DNA of 64,000 nucleotides from Hormiphora californensis (GCA_020137815.1 CM035351.1:4547078-4611077); one strand, 5' to 3'; positions 10,575 through 23,999 are shown, counted from the stretch's first letter. Numbers and translations are program-made. Notes: generated by a model not told the origin, from the letters alone.

Positions 10575-11475
10575 TTTAAGGACGCCTACGCAAGCAGCTG
10601 GGAGGATTGTATTTGTTTATATACTTTTAAAAGCGCCAAGAGTGAAGAGAGCGTCACAACGGACTTCGTTTTAAAAAAACTTAGGCAAAAAATCTTGGAG
10701 TGAAAAAACAATGAAAAAACCGTAAAAACGATCATAGAAAACGGAAACAATAAATCAATTCATCCTCGGATCCTCATGCTAAGTTCTTCTCGTTCCTCTG
10801 TTCCTCAGGTCACCAGTTCAGTGTTTGTTAGACTTGTGATTGCAATCTTTCTCCGATTTCCTCTTAAGGCAATAAGGCATGATCTCAGGAGGGAGAATCG
10901 TAGCCTCGTCCTCAGGTGAGCCATAACTTCACTGTACGGTTCTCCGGTTTTAAAAAAACAGAAAAGAAGTGCCACTCTAAAAATCACGAGCGCGCGTGTG
11001 CCGATTACAAGAAGCGCGTAACTTATTTGCGCGTTGATAAAGTGCTAACGATACTTCACTTTGAACACTTGCGCAAAATTTTCTCCAGCTCCTCGGTAGA
11101 CATGACCCTTGTGACGTTTTCGTGGGTCACATTACAGCTTTAACTCGAAGTTATCACCTGGGTAGCACCTGATTTCCTTTCCAACGAACATTTGTGATAA
11201 GCCTTATCAGATTATGTTCGTCCACCAAAGTGACAACATAGGATTCAAACACATTTCGTTAAAGGTCAAAACTTATATCCTTTTGTATTCACATTTCACT
11301 CCGTATTTCAAGAGATGTACGCTAAACAATATAATAACATGTGTGTAAACAATTCAATAAACTTTCTTGTAAAACTTCTAAATCGAAAAAAAAGATGTCT
11401 ATACACAGCTGAACATGCATGTCTTGTACAACTGATGGGTAAAAGTATAGTTGTCCATGATTAATTAATTATTAA
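10575..11475. other. Intergenic, no gene seen
   Basis: Lies between the start of the unrecognised gene and the 3' end of MVP. Short frames at 10805-10987 and 10916-11143 have no motif. AT-rich with TTAATTAATTATTAATTAAT just after the MVP stop. Confidence 0.45.
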
Positions 11476-14400
11476 TTAATGGCTGGACCCAGCACCATCC
11501 TCAAGTTGTCCAATGAATCCCTTTGCGGTGTTGAACAGGTTCAGAGGAGTGGAGCCATCAGTGATAAGTGTAGACTGGAGTCCAAGAGCTTTGAGCATAG
11601 CGAGCTGAAAAAGGGAAGGTGTTACAACCGGCCTATTTCTAGATACCATGTCCGCAATACAAACATTATCAACCAATTTTGCCTACTAGGGAGCTCACTA
11701 AAAATGCACAATTCCACATCTACATCCCAATTACCTGGTTGTCGTGTCCGGATGTAGCGATCCTTGCGATATTCTCACTTCCAAGAGTGGTCACCATGTT
11801 CTCGAACTTGCTAGTCTCAATTGCAGCCATCTGTTTGGCCCTCTCGATCTCCAGACCGTTGTTAGCTGCCACATAGGTCAGCTCACCCTGTCGGGCATTA
11901 TTGATCCTGCTCAGCTCGGCCTCAGCCTCAATATTATTAGCCTCAGCCTTCAATTTAGCCTGCTCAACCGCGGCCTCTCCCTCGATCTTACTGCTCTCAG
12001 CCCGGGATTGGGCCTCAGCCTTGGCCTGTCCAGTACTCTCAACAGCAGCAGAGTTGGCCTGGAGCTTGAGGAGCTCAGTTCGGGCCTTCTCAGCCTCAGC
12101 CTCGTCGTTAATCTTCTGTCGTTCCAGTCGACCCCGGGCACCCTGCTCGAGTCGCTCAGCTTCGTGCCTGTAGTATTGGAAATAGGGAGTGATGGTGACT
12201 GGTGAGAAATAAAAGGGGTAGGAAGGTAATTGCTCATTTCAAATTTGAAACTGAGTAGATGGTGGAGGAACGGAAAAAAGAGGGAATTAGAAATCTGAAA
12301 CTGTGACGTGGTATGAGAAAATATCAGTAACAAAAACTCCTTGATTTACTCAACATCAAATTATTGTACCCACCTAGCAGATGCCTCCTGTGAGTTAGTT
12401 GTAATCTCAATGGCCAACTGGACAGATTTCTGTAGGGAATCCCTGGTCCTCTGATCCACAGGCTCCACCGATTGGATATCCACGTTTGTGATAACAAGTC
12501 GGTTTGCGTTGAACCGGAAACTATCCTTCACCTTGAAATGACCGGATGTCTGTATGTGTGGGGTGGGTCAGCAAGCAGCAACAACACATAAAACACAAGG
12601 CTAGTGACACACGGCTATCTTACAGAGAATACAACAGCTCACGCCTGCTAGACATTAGCTTTTAGCTTACAAGTAACTTGCTGTTTACAGAAAGCTGCTA
12701 GCTACCAAATAGGTCTTTCACACACAAAAAAAGAAAGTTCTTACACACCTTGTTGCACACACAAGAAGGGTGAGGTAGCTTCTAGCTGGCTACCACACAC
12801 AGCTACCAAATAGGTCTTGCCCACACAAAAAAGAAAGTTCTTTCACATCTACCTTCCACAAAAGATAGCTAGGCTACTAGCTGGCAATCACACACACCTA
12901 CCTTCATGTTCTCGTCCAGTCCAAACACGGATGTTCTGATGATCCTAGCACTGTTCCTGTGGAAATCGTCGAAGGGAACAGCAGCAACAGCTCCTCGGAT
13001 CCTGGAGGCGAGGGCTTTACAGGCATCACCAACAAAGTCGGGTACTGCAAACAGGGCAGCGGAGGCAGCGGTATCTTTCTCGTCGGCAACCTGACGGGAA
13101 GGAATTTTAGGGTTGAGGGAACTGATGGAACGAACGCGGAAATGTTATAAAACGAAGAGGATAGGGACGGCTTTGTTATGAACTAAAAGGTCTCAAAATA
13201 GTACGATTCTACTCTCCACTGACAATTTAAAAGATCACAAACCTCGAAATGCCAGTTGTATGAGAGCTGGAGAGAGAGCCGTGCGTGATCGGAGGTCTCG
13301 ACAGTGATGATATCAGTCATGAAGTCAGGTCCTGGGAAAGTGGAGTGGTTAGGAGATTGGAGTGGTTAGGCAAATGGGGTAGTAAGGCGAGTGGAGTGGT
13401 TAGGAGATTGGAGTGGTTAGGAGAGTGGAGTGGATAATTATAACTAATCTCATGATATTAGTTATCATACTACATGACTGTAATGCCCGGTTCGGAGAGG
13501 ACAGTCTTTTTTAGACAAGCTAATAGTCAGTACAATTCAGTACAAGTCTAACATACCAAGAAGGAGACAGAGAGATCGGATAACATTGGGTCGTTTTGGT
13601 TTTCCTCCGGACAGGGAGAGCTGGGTGAAGTGCTCATCAGGGGCCAGCATGATCAGATCAGGTCCAAAGGCAACCCTGGCGTAGTGGGAGACGGTTAGAA
13701 TTTAGAAAAGGATGTTCCTGAAACGTGGCAATGAAAAACAGGATGTTCGTGTGTGTACTGTGTAATTTGTGCTTTTCATCGCTTCTCTCGGCTCTCTCCA
13801 GCATATTGTAATGAGTCCAATATAACCTTCACATTCCTAAGGTGGATTCACAAAAGAAACAAAAAACACGTAGCGTACTTCTAACAGGATCACAATACGA
13901 ACAAATTCGGACACCACAAAAAACACAGTATTGAAAGGATAACCTTCCCACTTTCATCGCTCTATAGCATATAGCAGCTAGGAAAACACATACCTGGCTC
14001 GCTTGGCCTTGTAGTCGTAGATCTGGGCAGCAGCGTTATGGGGCACTCGGTAGGTGATAACCTTGTGTTTGACTCGTCCCTTATTGTCCTTGTTGTGGGC
14101 CCGAGCGGTCCTGAAACGGGAGTTAACCATTGGGGCCGTGGTTTTGGTATTACCAAACTCACAAATAACGTTCAATTCATTGAATCGCCAAATTCAAGCA
14201 GCTCTCAATTAATCTCTTCCAACACCGCCTCGGGAGGCTGTATTTCACAATGGTTTATACTTTATACCTATCGGCAAGGGGGTCAATCTCAGCGGAGAGA
14301 AGTTTCTCAATTTGATCAGGGAGTTCCTTATTCCACAGCTCCTCGTCTTGGTTCAGGATGTAGGTCTGTCCAACGATAGCCCGGACCTTTCCGCTCTTGA

Positions 14401-17400
14401 TATCCCTAACGTAGATACCCTCATTCTCATCGAGAGGGAAGGCCTTCCTCCTCTCAACAATCTCAATGTCAACAGAGGGGATGAACTCAGCAGGTCCGCG
14501 GACCATCCACATGTTACCGGGCGCCCTTACCTTACCCTGGAGGGGTAAACAACTATTATAAAGAGTATGAGGTGACGGACGTGTTGGTAACAGCTTCATT
14601 GTTAAACAGTTTATAAGGAGCTGTCTGTTGTCATGGTAACAGTTACACACACAGTTTGAGAAAAAGGCAATGGTGTGTTATACATCCCCCAACCCAAACC
14701 ATAATGAATGATTCCAAGACTTACCTCACTATCAGTATGAGCGAGGACAGCCTTTACGATAAGGGCCTCATCCTCCAGTAGAATGTACACATCCTGGATA
14801 CCGCTCTCCAGCCTCTCACCGGGCTGCAGGAAGAAGCTCTTCTCGCCCTGAGATAGTATTGGATTAGAAATAGGTAGCTCTGCAATTTCTGAAACAACTA
14901 AAAATATATATTTCTAAGTCATGAGCATATCCAATTCTGCCCGGGTGATCAATGCCAATTCACTTGTGAGTATGGGAAAGCTGTTTCTAAAATCTCATTC
15001 TAACCTTGACGAGTTTCCTCTGTCCAAGTTTGTTCTTTCCATCATCACCCAAGGGATCCAGGATAATACAATACTGTCGGTTAGTCAGGGTACTGATGTT
15101 GATAGGCGCCAACACGTTCTCGTATACATCGGGAATGAATGCTTCCGATTCCTGCAGATAACAAGGTTAAGGCCAGAGGGGGGGGGTCGACGGGTTTTTT
15201 GGGGTGTTTTTTTGAGGTATACGTTATATGAAAGCGCTGGGCAAGGCGGATCGATTAGAACAGACGTCATCGATGTTGCGCGCACCGTTTGGCCAAAATT
15301 TGGGGGTTAACATTTGGCCTATAATGGATGTTAACCCCTATAAATCAGGATTGGTGGGGTCTAGAACATCCATCATTGTACCAAAGGCTTCGTCTTGTCT
15401 TGATACAACTTCCTGAAAAGTTTTATGTCGTTACTCCAACTACTTCTTGATTTTTTGGGGGTTTACAAAATATGCGGAAAAAGCCCTTTTTGCCTCTAAT
15501 TTTGCTCTTTTTTGGGACATCCTGCCTCACTTCCTGAAATAACGGCTAGGACTCAGACCTTGCCGTTTGGCATAGTTGTTCTAGAGACCGTGTTCTTCAA
15601 ATTTGGTGTAGCGATTTTTGATTAAGGCCCCCGTTCAAAAATTATAGGGGTTAACATTTGTTTTGTCCATGAAAATTTTATGTAAACCCCTATAATTTTT
15701 GAACGGGGGCCTTAATCAAAAATCGCTACACCAAATTTGAAGAACACGGTCTCTAGAACAACTATGCCAAACGGCAAGGTCTGAGTCCTAGCCGTTATTT
15801 CAGGAAGTGAGGCAGGATGTCCCAAAAAAGAGCAAAATTAGAGGCAAAAAGGGCTTTTTCCGCATATTTTGTAAACCCCCAAAAAATCAAGAAGTAGTTG
15901 GAGTAACGACATAAAACTTTTCAGGAAGTTGTATCAAGACAAGACGAAGCCTTTGGTACAATGATGGATGTTCTAGACCCCACCAATCCTGATTTATAGG
16001 GGTTAACATCCATTATAGGCCAAATGTTAACCCCCAAATTTTGGCCAAACGGTGCGCGCAACATCGATGACGTCTGTTCTAATCGATCCGCCTTGCCCAG
16101 CGCTTTCATATAACGTATACCTCAAAAAACACCCCAAAAAACCCGTCGACCCCCCCCCCCCCCCCTCTGGCCTTAAAATTGGAACGAATCGAGGCCATAA
16201 TTAGCTAATTTAACGTCACATAATTACTAAATTAGCAACTGTTTTACCTTGAGGGTAATGAGCCATTGTTCACCACTCTTCCTCTCAACTCCGAACCTGT
16301 CCTTGAAAGACTGGAGGGCCTCAAGATGGAGGGCAATGTTGTCTGTCAGGATGTAGGCACTGATAGTCCCAACAACCTGCTCATAGGCACCGGGCAGGTA
16401 GGCACCAGTCTCGAAAATGAGCCATTCCTCACCGCAAACGCGGTCCTTACCGACCTGATCCTGAGAGAGAGGGAGAGGTTGATATGATGGGGAGTCTGGG
16501 GGATTGATGGATTTATGTTCGGGAGAGACTCAGTAAATAATATTTAATTCCTACACACCGGGGCCTGCTGCACTCGGGGAAGCAGCACTCAGCAAGATAT
16601 AATGTCGGTGTACAAAGAGAGGAAATATGTTATTGTAAAGGGGTTGCTATAGTAACCAGCAGGCAGGTGAGGCTTGGGACTAACGGGAGTTCTTGTATCT
16701 ATGGCAACAACAAACTCTCTCTACTATTATACCTTGCATGCCTTTAGGGCCCGGAGTCGGAGAGCCTCGTTGGGTTTGATAATACTGGCCCTGATTGTTT
16801 CAACAATTTCAACATTCTTGTGGGGGATATAGGTACCTGGAGAGAGGGAGAGTGTGTGGTTTAGGGAAACGATCACATAAGCATGACGATTTGTCTAGAT
16901 GTTTCATATATTATGGTTACGTGAGCAGTGAGACTGTCTGGGGATTGGGATACACCATTACTGTACTTACAAACCGTGTATGTCGGGGATGGCGGATATA
17001 AACTTTTAGTCTTAATTGTATTTCGCCTTATTGAGTAGCGGGATAGGCCGAAACAACACGTTTGTAACGAAACAAAACGCTTGTTGGGTTTGAACGTGAT
17101 GTTTGGCTGACGTACTGTGGAAAACAGTGAACTGAAAACTGAATTATGGTGAATGAAAAACGATAGGTATTGAAAAGCTTGTTCGTATGTTGCAACAAAC
17201 CAACTACCGAGACACTCATGTGTTGTCATCTTTAGTTCTGTTTATTTGTTCGAGTGCTAGAGCAGATTGGCTAATTAGTCCGTGGGATAATTAACGTAAA
17301 AGAGAGAATAGAGAGAGAAAGTAGAATGCGATTCTTTTGACTTTTATGAGAGAGATAACATTGAAAAGTGTTGCAGATGTGTTCCCCCTTCTGTTATTGA

Positions 17401-20400
17401 CAGAACTGTGTGTTTACACACATTTTAATTACTCTGAATTTTACACGCATGTTATTCAAATGAAGAGAAATGCGTGAAAAAGAGAGCGGGACTGTTAAAA
17501 CGCGAGCAGGGTGTTAAATCCCCCAGCTAGCAGTTATCATGAGCACGCAAAATGTTCAAAGGACTGTTAAATCAGCTATCGGGTTTCATATAAGTATGAT
17601 CGATATTGGTCTAGATTGATTATCAATTATACTAAGAGTTACGTGAGACTGTCTTGGTGGATTGACGATACATTCAGTTGTAACTGTACATTCCGAAACC
17701 AGGTTTTATTTGGCCAGGGATGGCGGTATAAACTTTTTATTCTTAAATTGTTGTTTTCGCCTTATTGAGTTAGCGGGAATAGGCCGAAACAACACGCTTT
17801 GTGTAACGAAACAACATGCTTTGTTATGAGTGCAACATGCTTTGTTGTGGGTGTAACACGTGATGGTTTGGCTGACGAACTGGTGGAAAACAGTGATTTA
17901 CTATCAGTGAACTCACTAGAAAATATTATGTGTGAATGAAAAACGATCAGGTATTTCAGAAAGCTTGGTTGATGTTGCAACAAACCGACTACCGAGACCA
18001 ATCATGTGTTTGTTTCGAGTCTTTAGTTCTGTGTGTTTGTTTCGAGTTTTTATGTGTGTGTGTGTGTGTGTGTGTTGCGGCTCTATAATGTACACTGCGG
18101 TGCACGATAAAGTACAAAGTTTCCTATTTTGTGTGCACGCTATCATGGGAAAGAACAAAAGATGCCTCATGCTGGAAACTGTGAAGGTGGGATCTGGAGC
18201 GCAGGTGAACTTTTATATTTGAACACAGTGGTCAGGCCTGATGACGAGGGAGAGAGAGAAATAGAGAGAGAGAGAGAAAAAGCGAGAGAGAGAGAGGGAG
18301 AGAGAGAGAGAGAAAGAGAGTGAAAAAAGTGAAAGTAAGAACTGCTAAGGAGAGAAGGGAGAAGTGATCTAATGCCTTAGGTATGATCTAATGCTAGTGA
18401 GATACATGGAACAAAGAAGGGAGATTTAGAGAAGCATGATAGAGAAACTCAAAACTGAGAGAGAGCGTCGAGAGACGAGAGAGTGGTGAGTGTCATAGGA
18501 GGTAAAAGGGTGAGAAATTCATGGAATTATGAGAGACCATGTCCAACAGAAATAGGTGATGTAATGGTAGAGCAGGTACCTTTACATCTTTGAAGTTGAA
18601 TTATTATGCTACAATTATGCCAAATACTACTGCTACAGATCAACAACAAACCAACATTCAACCCAAAAACACCTAAGTCCTGACAAACAAACAAACAACA
18701 AAAACACCTAACAACCAACACTCACTAACCAGGTCCGGCGAATAGCCACTCATCGTGAGCGAACCTCTGGACTCCCTCTGCATCAGTGAAGTCAGTGATG
18801 GCACGGAGCCTCAGGGCGGTGTTGGTGGTGACGGCCCTGAGTTTGGTGACCTTGACATCCATTGACTCTCCAGGGTAGAGAGGGAAGGGTTGCTGGTGGA
18901 GTCGGACCTCCAGATCGGCATGGTTCAGTTGGACCTGCAATGGGGCGGTAATGGTATAAGGGTGGATAGGGAGGGGATGGAGCGGTTAGAGATGGATTAG
19001 GGAATAGGGTGCGGGGTGGTTAGAGATGGGTTAGGGTGCGGGGTGGTTAGAGATGGGTTGATGAAGGTGTGGGAGAAAGTATGGGATCGGGGCAGTTAGG
19101 AAGGGGTGAGGGGGGGTTCCAACCTATTTTTTTGTACTTTTTTGTACGGACCATACATAAAAGTATCCAAAATTCCTGTTTTTTTCCATACAAACAATAC
19201 AAAAAAATACAAAAAAATACAAAAAAGTAATGAAGGATGTGGGTGCCTAATAAAAGTATAAATACATAATACATAGCTGGGTTCCGTTTATGTTCATGTA
19301 CCACCTATTATATATATGAACGTTTTTAGTTCCATTGTCATCCATTTTCCCGCTAAAAGTAGGTACTAAAAAGTTATGTAAAATTACACGTTTTTGAAAT
19401 TCGAAAAAGCAAAATCATTGATTCAGATTACGATTCGGGATAATTTTCTCGTTAAGACATTGCGATTCGGCGAAATTTCTCGCTTAAAAATACGATTCGA
19501 GAAAATTTTCTCGGTAAGAAATTGCGATTCGGGGAAATTTCTCGCTTAGAAATTCTTGGATAGAAATTTCGATATGGAAAGATTTTCTCTCTTAGAAATT
19601 CCGAATATTTATATCGTATGGACTAATTCCACAATAATTTATTGATTCCATTGATTTCTACTGTATAATTTATTATATATTTTATTTTAAGGCCGATATT
19701 GGCCGCCCCCACGAAATTCCGATTTTTCGTACAAACAGAACAAAAAAGTTGTACAACAAATTATGGAGATGTGTGCCTAGTAAAAGTTCATCGACGAGTT
19801 CCTTTTGTGCTAATGTACCACCTAGGAACGTTTGTCGTGTATTTATTATCTTTCATTCGAAAAAGTAAACATCATTGGTTCAGATTTCGAAACTTTTGAA
19901 TATAATGTTTCCTTGTGTTTTGATAAAGAACAATTAAAACATGATTAAGACATGTTTTTATCTTCTAATTATAAGAAAAAGTTGCTAATTTTGTATCAAA
20001 CCACAGTTTAATAGGAATCTATGACACAATTATGATCATAAACTAAAGTTTCAACGATCAGAAAAGCTTTGTTTAATCATTTATACCCCGTTTTATTTTT
20101 TTGTATTTTTTTGTACTTTTTTGTATTTTTTTGTATTTTTTTGTTTGAGGAAGAGCTTGTTTTTTTCCGTACAAACATACACAAAATAGGTTGGAACCCC
20201 CCCGGGGTGAGAGGACGGGAAGGGAGTGTACTGTATTTGCAGATCTTGAGTGTTGTTCTTGTGAATAGTAATGAAAGGTAAGAGAGTGTGGAAAATGAGA
20301 GATGATATGGTGCCAAAGCTCAGAGAGGGGGAATTGATCCTAGAAGATAGAGAGAGCTATAACTTCTCTTTCGTAGGAAACGGCTGCAGATAGTGAGAGC

Positions 20401-21555
20401 AAGGAGCATGTTTGGAGCAACATATATTATTCCGTTGTAAGACATGTAGGAAGTTACTCTTCCGTCACCAATTATCTCTTTCACTTGGCTCCAAGCTTGC
20501 TCCAACTTTCCTTTTGGGCATTTTCTACGTTCCTAATACTCTCTTGTTTTCTCTCCCTCTCCACAGGAAGCAACAATAAATAGTGCACATGTGGCATTTA
20601 GGCACCACTAGGTTAACAAGTAGGCCACCTGACTTCGTGCTATACACATTTCACAATGTTCTAGTTTATACTGCGGGGTAAACAGATAGAAGTCGTGTCA
20701 TTGGTATGAAGTATGAACTTGTATATTGTGCGTGGGAGAGTCTGAATGTACATTGTACACACGCTGACCAATTATTTAGTAACTAGATAATTGGTCAGTA
20801 CACAAGTTAGTAACATGTTTGGGAAATTCCACCTGGTCTTGGTGTGAGTACCATTACACTTAACATAGCCTAAGTGAGGGAGTGAGAGGGAGCTTGTAAA
20901 TGTGTACACATATCGAATGTCCGAGTGAATTTATCGAATGAGTAGAGAGGAAAGGAAAGGGAAGAATAACAGAGAAAGAGGGAAAGGGTTATCTCCCATG
21001 CACCGTCATTTACCTGACCATAGTTATCGAATTTAGCTCCACCCTTATCATCCCTCATAATAGGGTTAGCAACCACGCAGTAGTGGTTAGGAGGGATGAT
21101 GACCATCCTGGTTGGTCCTTCAACCACCTTCTCATTGTCCTGTAGGATGATGGAATGTTTTATGAAGGAGCACCTCAACAGAGAGAGATATGGTATATTT
21201 TATAGAGATGGCGTTCATCTCTGGTTGGACGTTGTTTATCTATTGGTGCGAGGGAGTCTAAGTCAATATGACTCCAGCTTCCTGTTAGCGAGGGCTAGAA
21301 TAACACACAGTAAATCGTGTGCGGCTATGTGTTAGATCACTAACCAGAAAGATCTAAAAGCACTTAGGCCATAACACGACCCTGATTCGAGAAAATAACA
21401 ATCAAATCAATGTTATGTACCTGTCGGACGAATGTGTCGGGTCCAAGGGTAGTCTTGGTGACATTGGTCTTCAAGTCCAAGACATGAATGTAGAAATGAG
21501 GAGGAATTCGGATGACGGTGTCATCACCCTTGGGGCTTTCCCTTCGACCGGACAT
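11476..21555 (-). CDS. MVP: Major vault protein, 15 coding exons
   Basis: Main structural protein of the vault, a large cytoplasmic ribonucleoprotein shell. Exons read as 21555-21421, 21139-21014, 18934-18730, 16836-16733, 16460-16248, 15151-15005, 14847-14725, 14536-14268, 14110-13994, 13675-13557, 13331-13243, 13090-12902, 12549-12374, 12167-11735 and 11604-11476, totalling 2574 nt (857 aa; human 893). The start [20 protein letters not shown] begins one base after an acceptor-like CAG. N-terminal vault repeats include [25 protein letters not shown] and [14 protein letters not shown]. The shoulder domain spans [10 protein letters not shown] to [10 protein letters not shown], and the long charged cap helix ([17 protein letters not shown]...) precedes the C-terminal [17 protein letters not shown]. 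No frame breaks. Introns 2 and 5 each carry a foldback transposon, and intron 3 an internal duplication. Confidence 0.95.
13343..13433. repeat. Minisatellite in MVP intron
   Basis: Imperfect repeats of 'gtggagtggttaggagattg' within the intron between MVP exons 11 and 10. No function apparent. Confidence 0.6.
15171..16172. mobile_element. Foldback element in MVP intron 5, TTAA target
   Basis: Two arms of about 480 bp (15171-15650 and 15687-16172) are nearly perfect inverted copies around a 36-bp loop, differing mainly in the terminal G/C run. Ends read GGCCAGAGGGGGG and its complement, flanked by TTAA at 15167-15170 and 16173-16176. TTAA duplication fits piggyBac or Kolobok families. No transposase is present; identical short frames appear in both arms only because the arms are mirror images. 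The left end lies about 16 bases from the acceptor of MVP exon 6. Confidence 0.85.
16883..18030. repeat. Diverged direct duplication in MVP intron 3
   Basis: 16883-17240 and 17597-18030 share blocks in the same order: 'acgtgag...gactgtct', 'gggatggcggtataaactttt', 'ttcgccttattgagt', 'gggataggccgaaacaacacg', 'ggtttggctgacg', 'tggaaaacagtga' and 'gaatgaaaaacgat'. The copies differ by many indels, so the duplication is old. The right copy is followed by (GT)n at 18053-18075 and (GA)n at 18243-18320. Confidence 0.7.
19111..20203. mobile_element. Foldback-type transposon with subterminal 10-bp repeats in MVP intron 2
   Basis: Ends are GGGGGGTTCCAACCTATTTT and the mirror aaaataggttggaaccccccc, flanked by the 8-bp duplication GGGGTGAG at 19103-19110 and 20204-20211. 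Just inside each end are tandem TACAAAAAAA-type 10-bp units in opposite orientation (about 19195-19230 and 20095-20145). The interior holds a ~65-bp repeat around 'gattcgggaaatttctcgctta' at 19428-19610. No transposase. The plan matches the element at 7376-8495: G-run ends, 8-bp duplication, inverted subterminal 10-bp arrays. Confidence 0.75.
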
Positions 21556-21781
21556 CCTGAACACTATTATACAGGGAGGGGGAATAATGAGTAGGATGGA
21601 GTAACTAGCACATCAACGACACAAAGTTAACTAAAGGTGGGATCGAAACAAGTTTAAAAACATTATCAAAATCAGGTAAAAGTGAACTTAAAAGAGTTAA
21701 AAGAGCAAACTGCAATAATTTAGTGCTGTGTAAAAATTAATCTGGACCAAAGAGCTTAATATCTGATCAATCAGACATCAG

Positions 21782-22309
21782 TTATTGATCCCGCTTCTTT
21801 ATTTCGGCAATTGTAGTGCCACTTTTCCCCATAAACGCTGCTTCCGCAGCATGAAACTCGATCACAACTCGATCCTCACTAATACCAAGATTCTTCTCAA
21901 AGAACGTCGCAAAGCCCTTTGAATACTTTTCGGTATCATTGCCAGTCATACCAATCGAGGTGAACCTGGAGAATAAGGATCTCCAGAATAGATACTTTTA
22001 ATTTAAACAAAATAATAATCACTTGTTTATTATTTATCAAGGTTCAAGGGACAATTGAATTACCTAACGTGAGCAAGAGGGTCGTCGGAACCATCATAGT
22101 ACATTTCCAGCTCGTGTTTGTGAGTCACAACTACCCCCTAGATAATGATAGTTATTACAAACTACTCCTAATAACTTCCCAACCAATACTCTCAACTCTC
22201 TTACTTCAGCGGGTTTTTGAGTCATCTCAGAGACCAGTACAGTAATTCCTTTCGCAAGTTCAAGCCCCAGTTTTCGAGTGAGATTCGTTGTAACTTGCAC
22301 AACAGGCAT
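21782..22309 (-). CDS. MIF: MIF/D-dopachrome tautomerase family protein, 3 exons
   Basis: Exons 22309-22205, 22137-22064 and 21965-21782 join in frame to a 120-residue protein. It begins MPVVQVTTNLTRK, with the N-terminal Pro that becomes the catalytic base of the tautomerase once Met is removed. It continues EGVVVTHKHELEMYYDGSDD, PLAHVRFTSIGMTGNDT (the conserved S-I-G turn) and ISEDRVVIEF, and ends GTTIAEIKKRDQ. The family forms a trimeric cytokine/tautomerase. Length matches MIF/DDT (115-120 aa). The three-exon structure is typical for the family; MIF versus DDT cannot be settled by eye. It lies 227 bp upstream of MVP on the same strand. Confidence 0.9.
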
Positions 22310-23162
22310 TTCGGAATCTACTAAACAATTTAATGATCAATAAATAGTTTAAGTTTAAGTTTAAGTTTAAGTTTACGCACAATTTATCACAAAGTCACAC
22401 AATTAATATATAACTTCGTCCCGCTCTTACACCATACACTAATAAAGTGATACAAGGCTGAGAGGTGAAAATATACAGTTCACATCAGCGGTTTCCTAAA
22501 GCGGTTTAAACAATACTTAGAGACAGTGATACACATCCTAGTAGCATTAGATGCACAAAATACGAGGAACAAGGGGTTATAGAAAACAAGGTAACGAACT
22601 AACAAAACAAGCAGACAAACATAAAAACAGATTAAACAGAATACACAAAGTCACAGACGCAAAACACAACATCAGCAGTCAATACAAAACGGTTAATACA
22701 AAAACATACTAACACACGTACAAACACATTCACAGACAAACAGACAATCACAAACACATACACACAGATTCGGTAATAAATAAATAATAAATTAGCTGTC
22801 CTTCAAACACACACTCACTGAAGAGTCCTTGACAAGTTTTTTATCGAGAAAAACGTATTGAGAAAAACGGTATCCTTGACAAGTTTTTTATCGAGAAAAA
22901 CGTATTGAGAAAAACGGTGTGTATGGTCTTCTTTCTTCATTCTTCGGCATAAAACTCAGCCAGTCTGGAACCTCAGCTACTCAAACTCTGCTAAACAACT
23001 CAGAGGCCAGAAAATGTTAACAATTTACACAAAATGCACACTTGAAAATATTAACTCATTGACTCAGTCATAGGTGGTCCCTCTACTAAGTCTCAGGTAG
23101 ATGTAGGAAGGAATGGTGTAGAAAGTAGGAAGGGATGTAGGAAGGAATATAGGAAGGAATGG
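22310..23162. repeat. Gene-free stretch with short tandem repeats
   Basis: Holds (TTTAAG)n at about 22346-22375, an A/C-rich low-complexity stretch (22560-22770), and a tandem pair of 'ccttgacaagttttttatcg'-type units with 'gagaaaaacgtattgag' at about 22826-22916. No coding sequence is supported. Confidence 0.5.
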
Positions 23163-23815
23163 TGCAGAGTAGAGACAGTAGGTCAGGTGGGATGTAAGGA
23201 AGCTGGAGAGAGGGTCTGGAAGAAGAGACAGCACCTAGGACACGGGAAACCCAGGAACGAACCAGGTAAGGACAGGGAGGCAGACTATTTAGTTCCATGG
23301 AACTGCAGGAAGAAATGATGTAGGATTGAGAAAGCAGTCATAGGTGGGATATAGGGGAGCTGGAGTGTGGGTCTGGAAATAGGGCGTGGTGGCAATGGTA
23401 GCGAGAGACAGCAGACAGGACACGAGAACCTAGGTACGAACCAGGTAAGGACAGGGAGGTAGACTATTTAGTTCCAGGAAGAAATGATATAGGATTGTGT
23501 CAGCAGGTCATAGGTGGGATATAAGGGAGCTGGAGTGTGGGTCTGGAAGTAGGGCGTGATGGCAGTGATCGCGAGAGACAGCAGACAGGACACGAGAGCC
23601 CAGGAGCGAACCATGTAAGGACAGGGAGGCAGACTATTTAGTTCCAGGAAGGAATGATGTAGGATTTAGACAGCAGGTCATAGGTGGGATATAAGGGAGC
23701 TGGAGTGTGGGTCTGGAAGTAGGGTAGTGGTGGCAGTGATAGCGAGAGACAGCAGACAGGACACGGGAACCCAGGAACGAACCAGGTAAGGCCAAGGGAG
23801 GGATCTATTTCCCAA
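23163..23815. repeat. ~170-bp tandem satellite, about four copies
   Basis: Units begin near 23182, 23337, 23507 and 23677 with 'gtcataggtgggatataagg' and include 'ctggagtgtgggtctggaag', 'gagacagcagacaggacacg', 'accaggtaaggacagggagg' and 'agactatttagttccagg'. The first unit is shorter and more diverged. The array lies downstream of the minus-strand LINE's 3' end. Confidence 0.8.
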
Positions 23816-23999
23816 AAGTTGTGAAACAGGATCAGATTTAGAACCGCATGCAAGGAATATTATAGGCAGGGAATAATGAGGCGTTTATGTGCGGAGCTGG
23901 AGCCTGGGGGAAAACAACAGATTTACTGTGAAGTTAACTGGACTGGGTGCCCAGGAAATGATGCAGGTAGATTTGTGCCGGGAAGATGGTGCGGTACTG

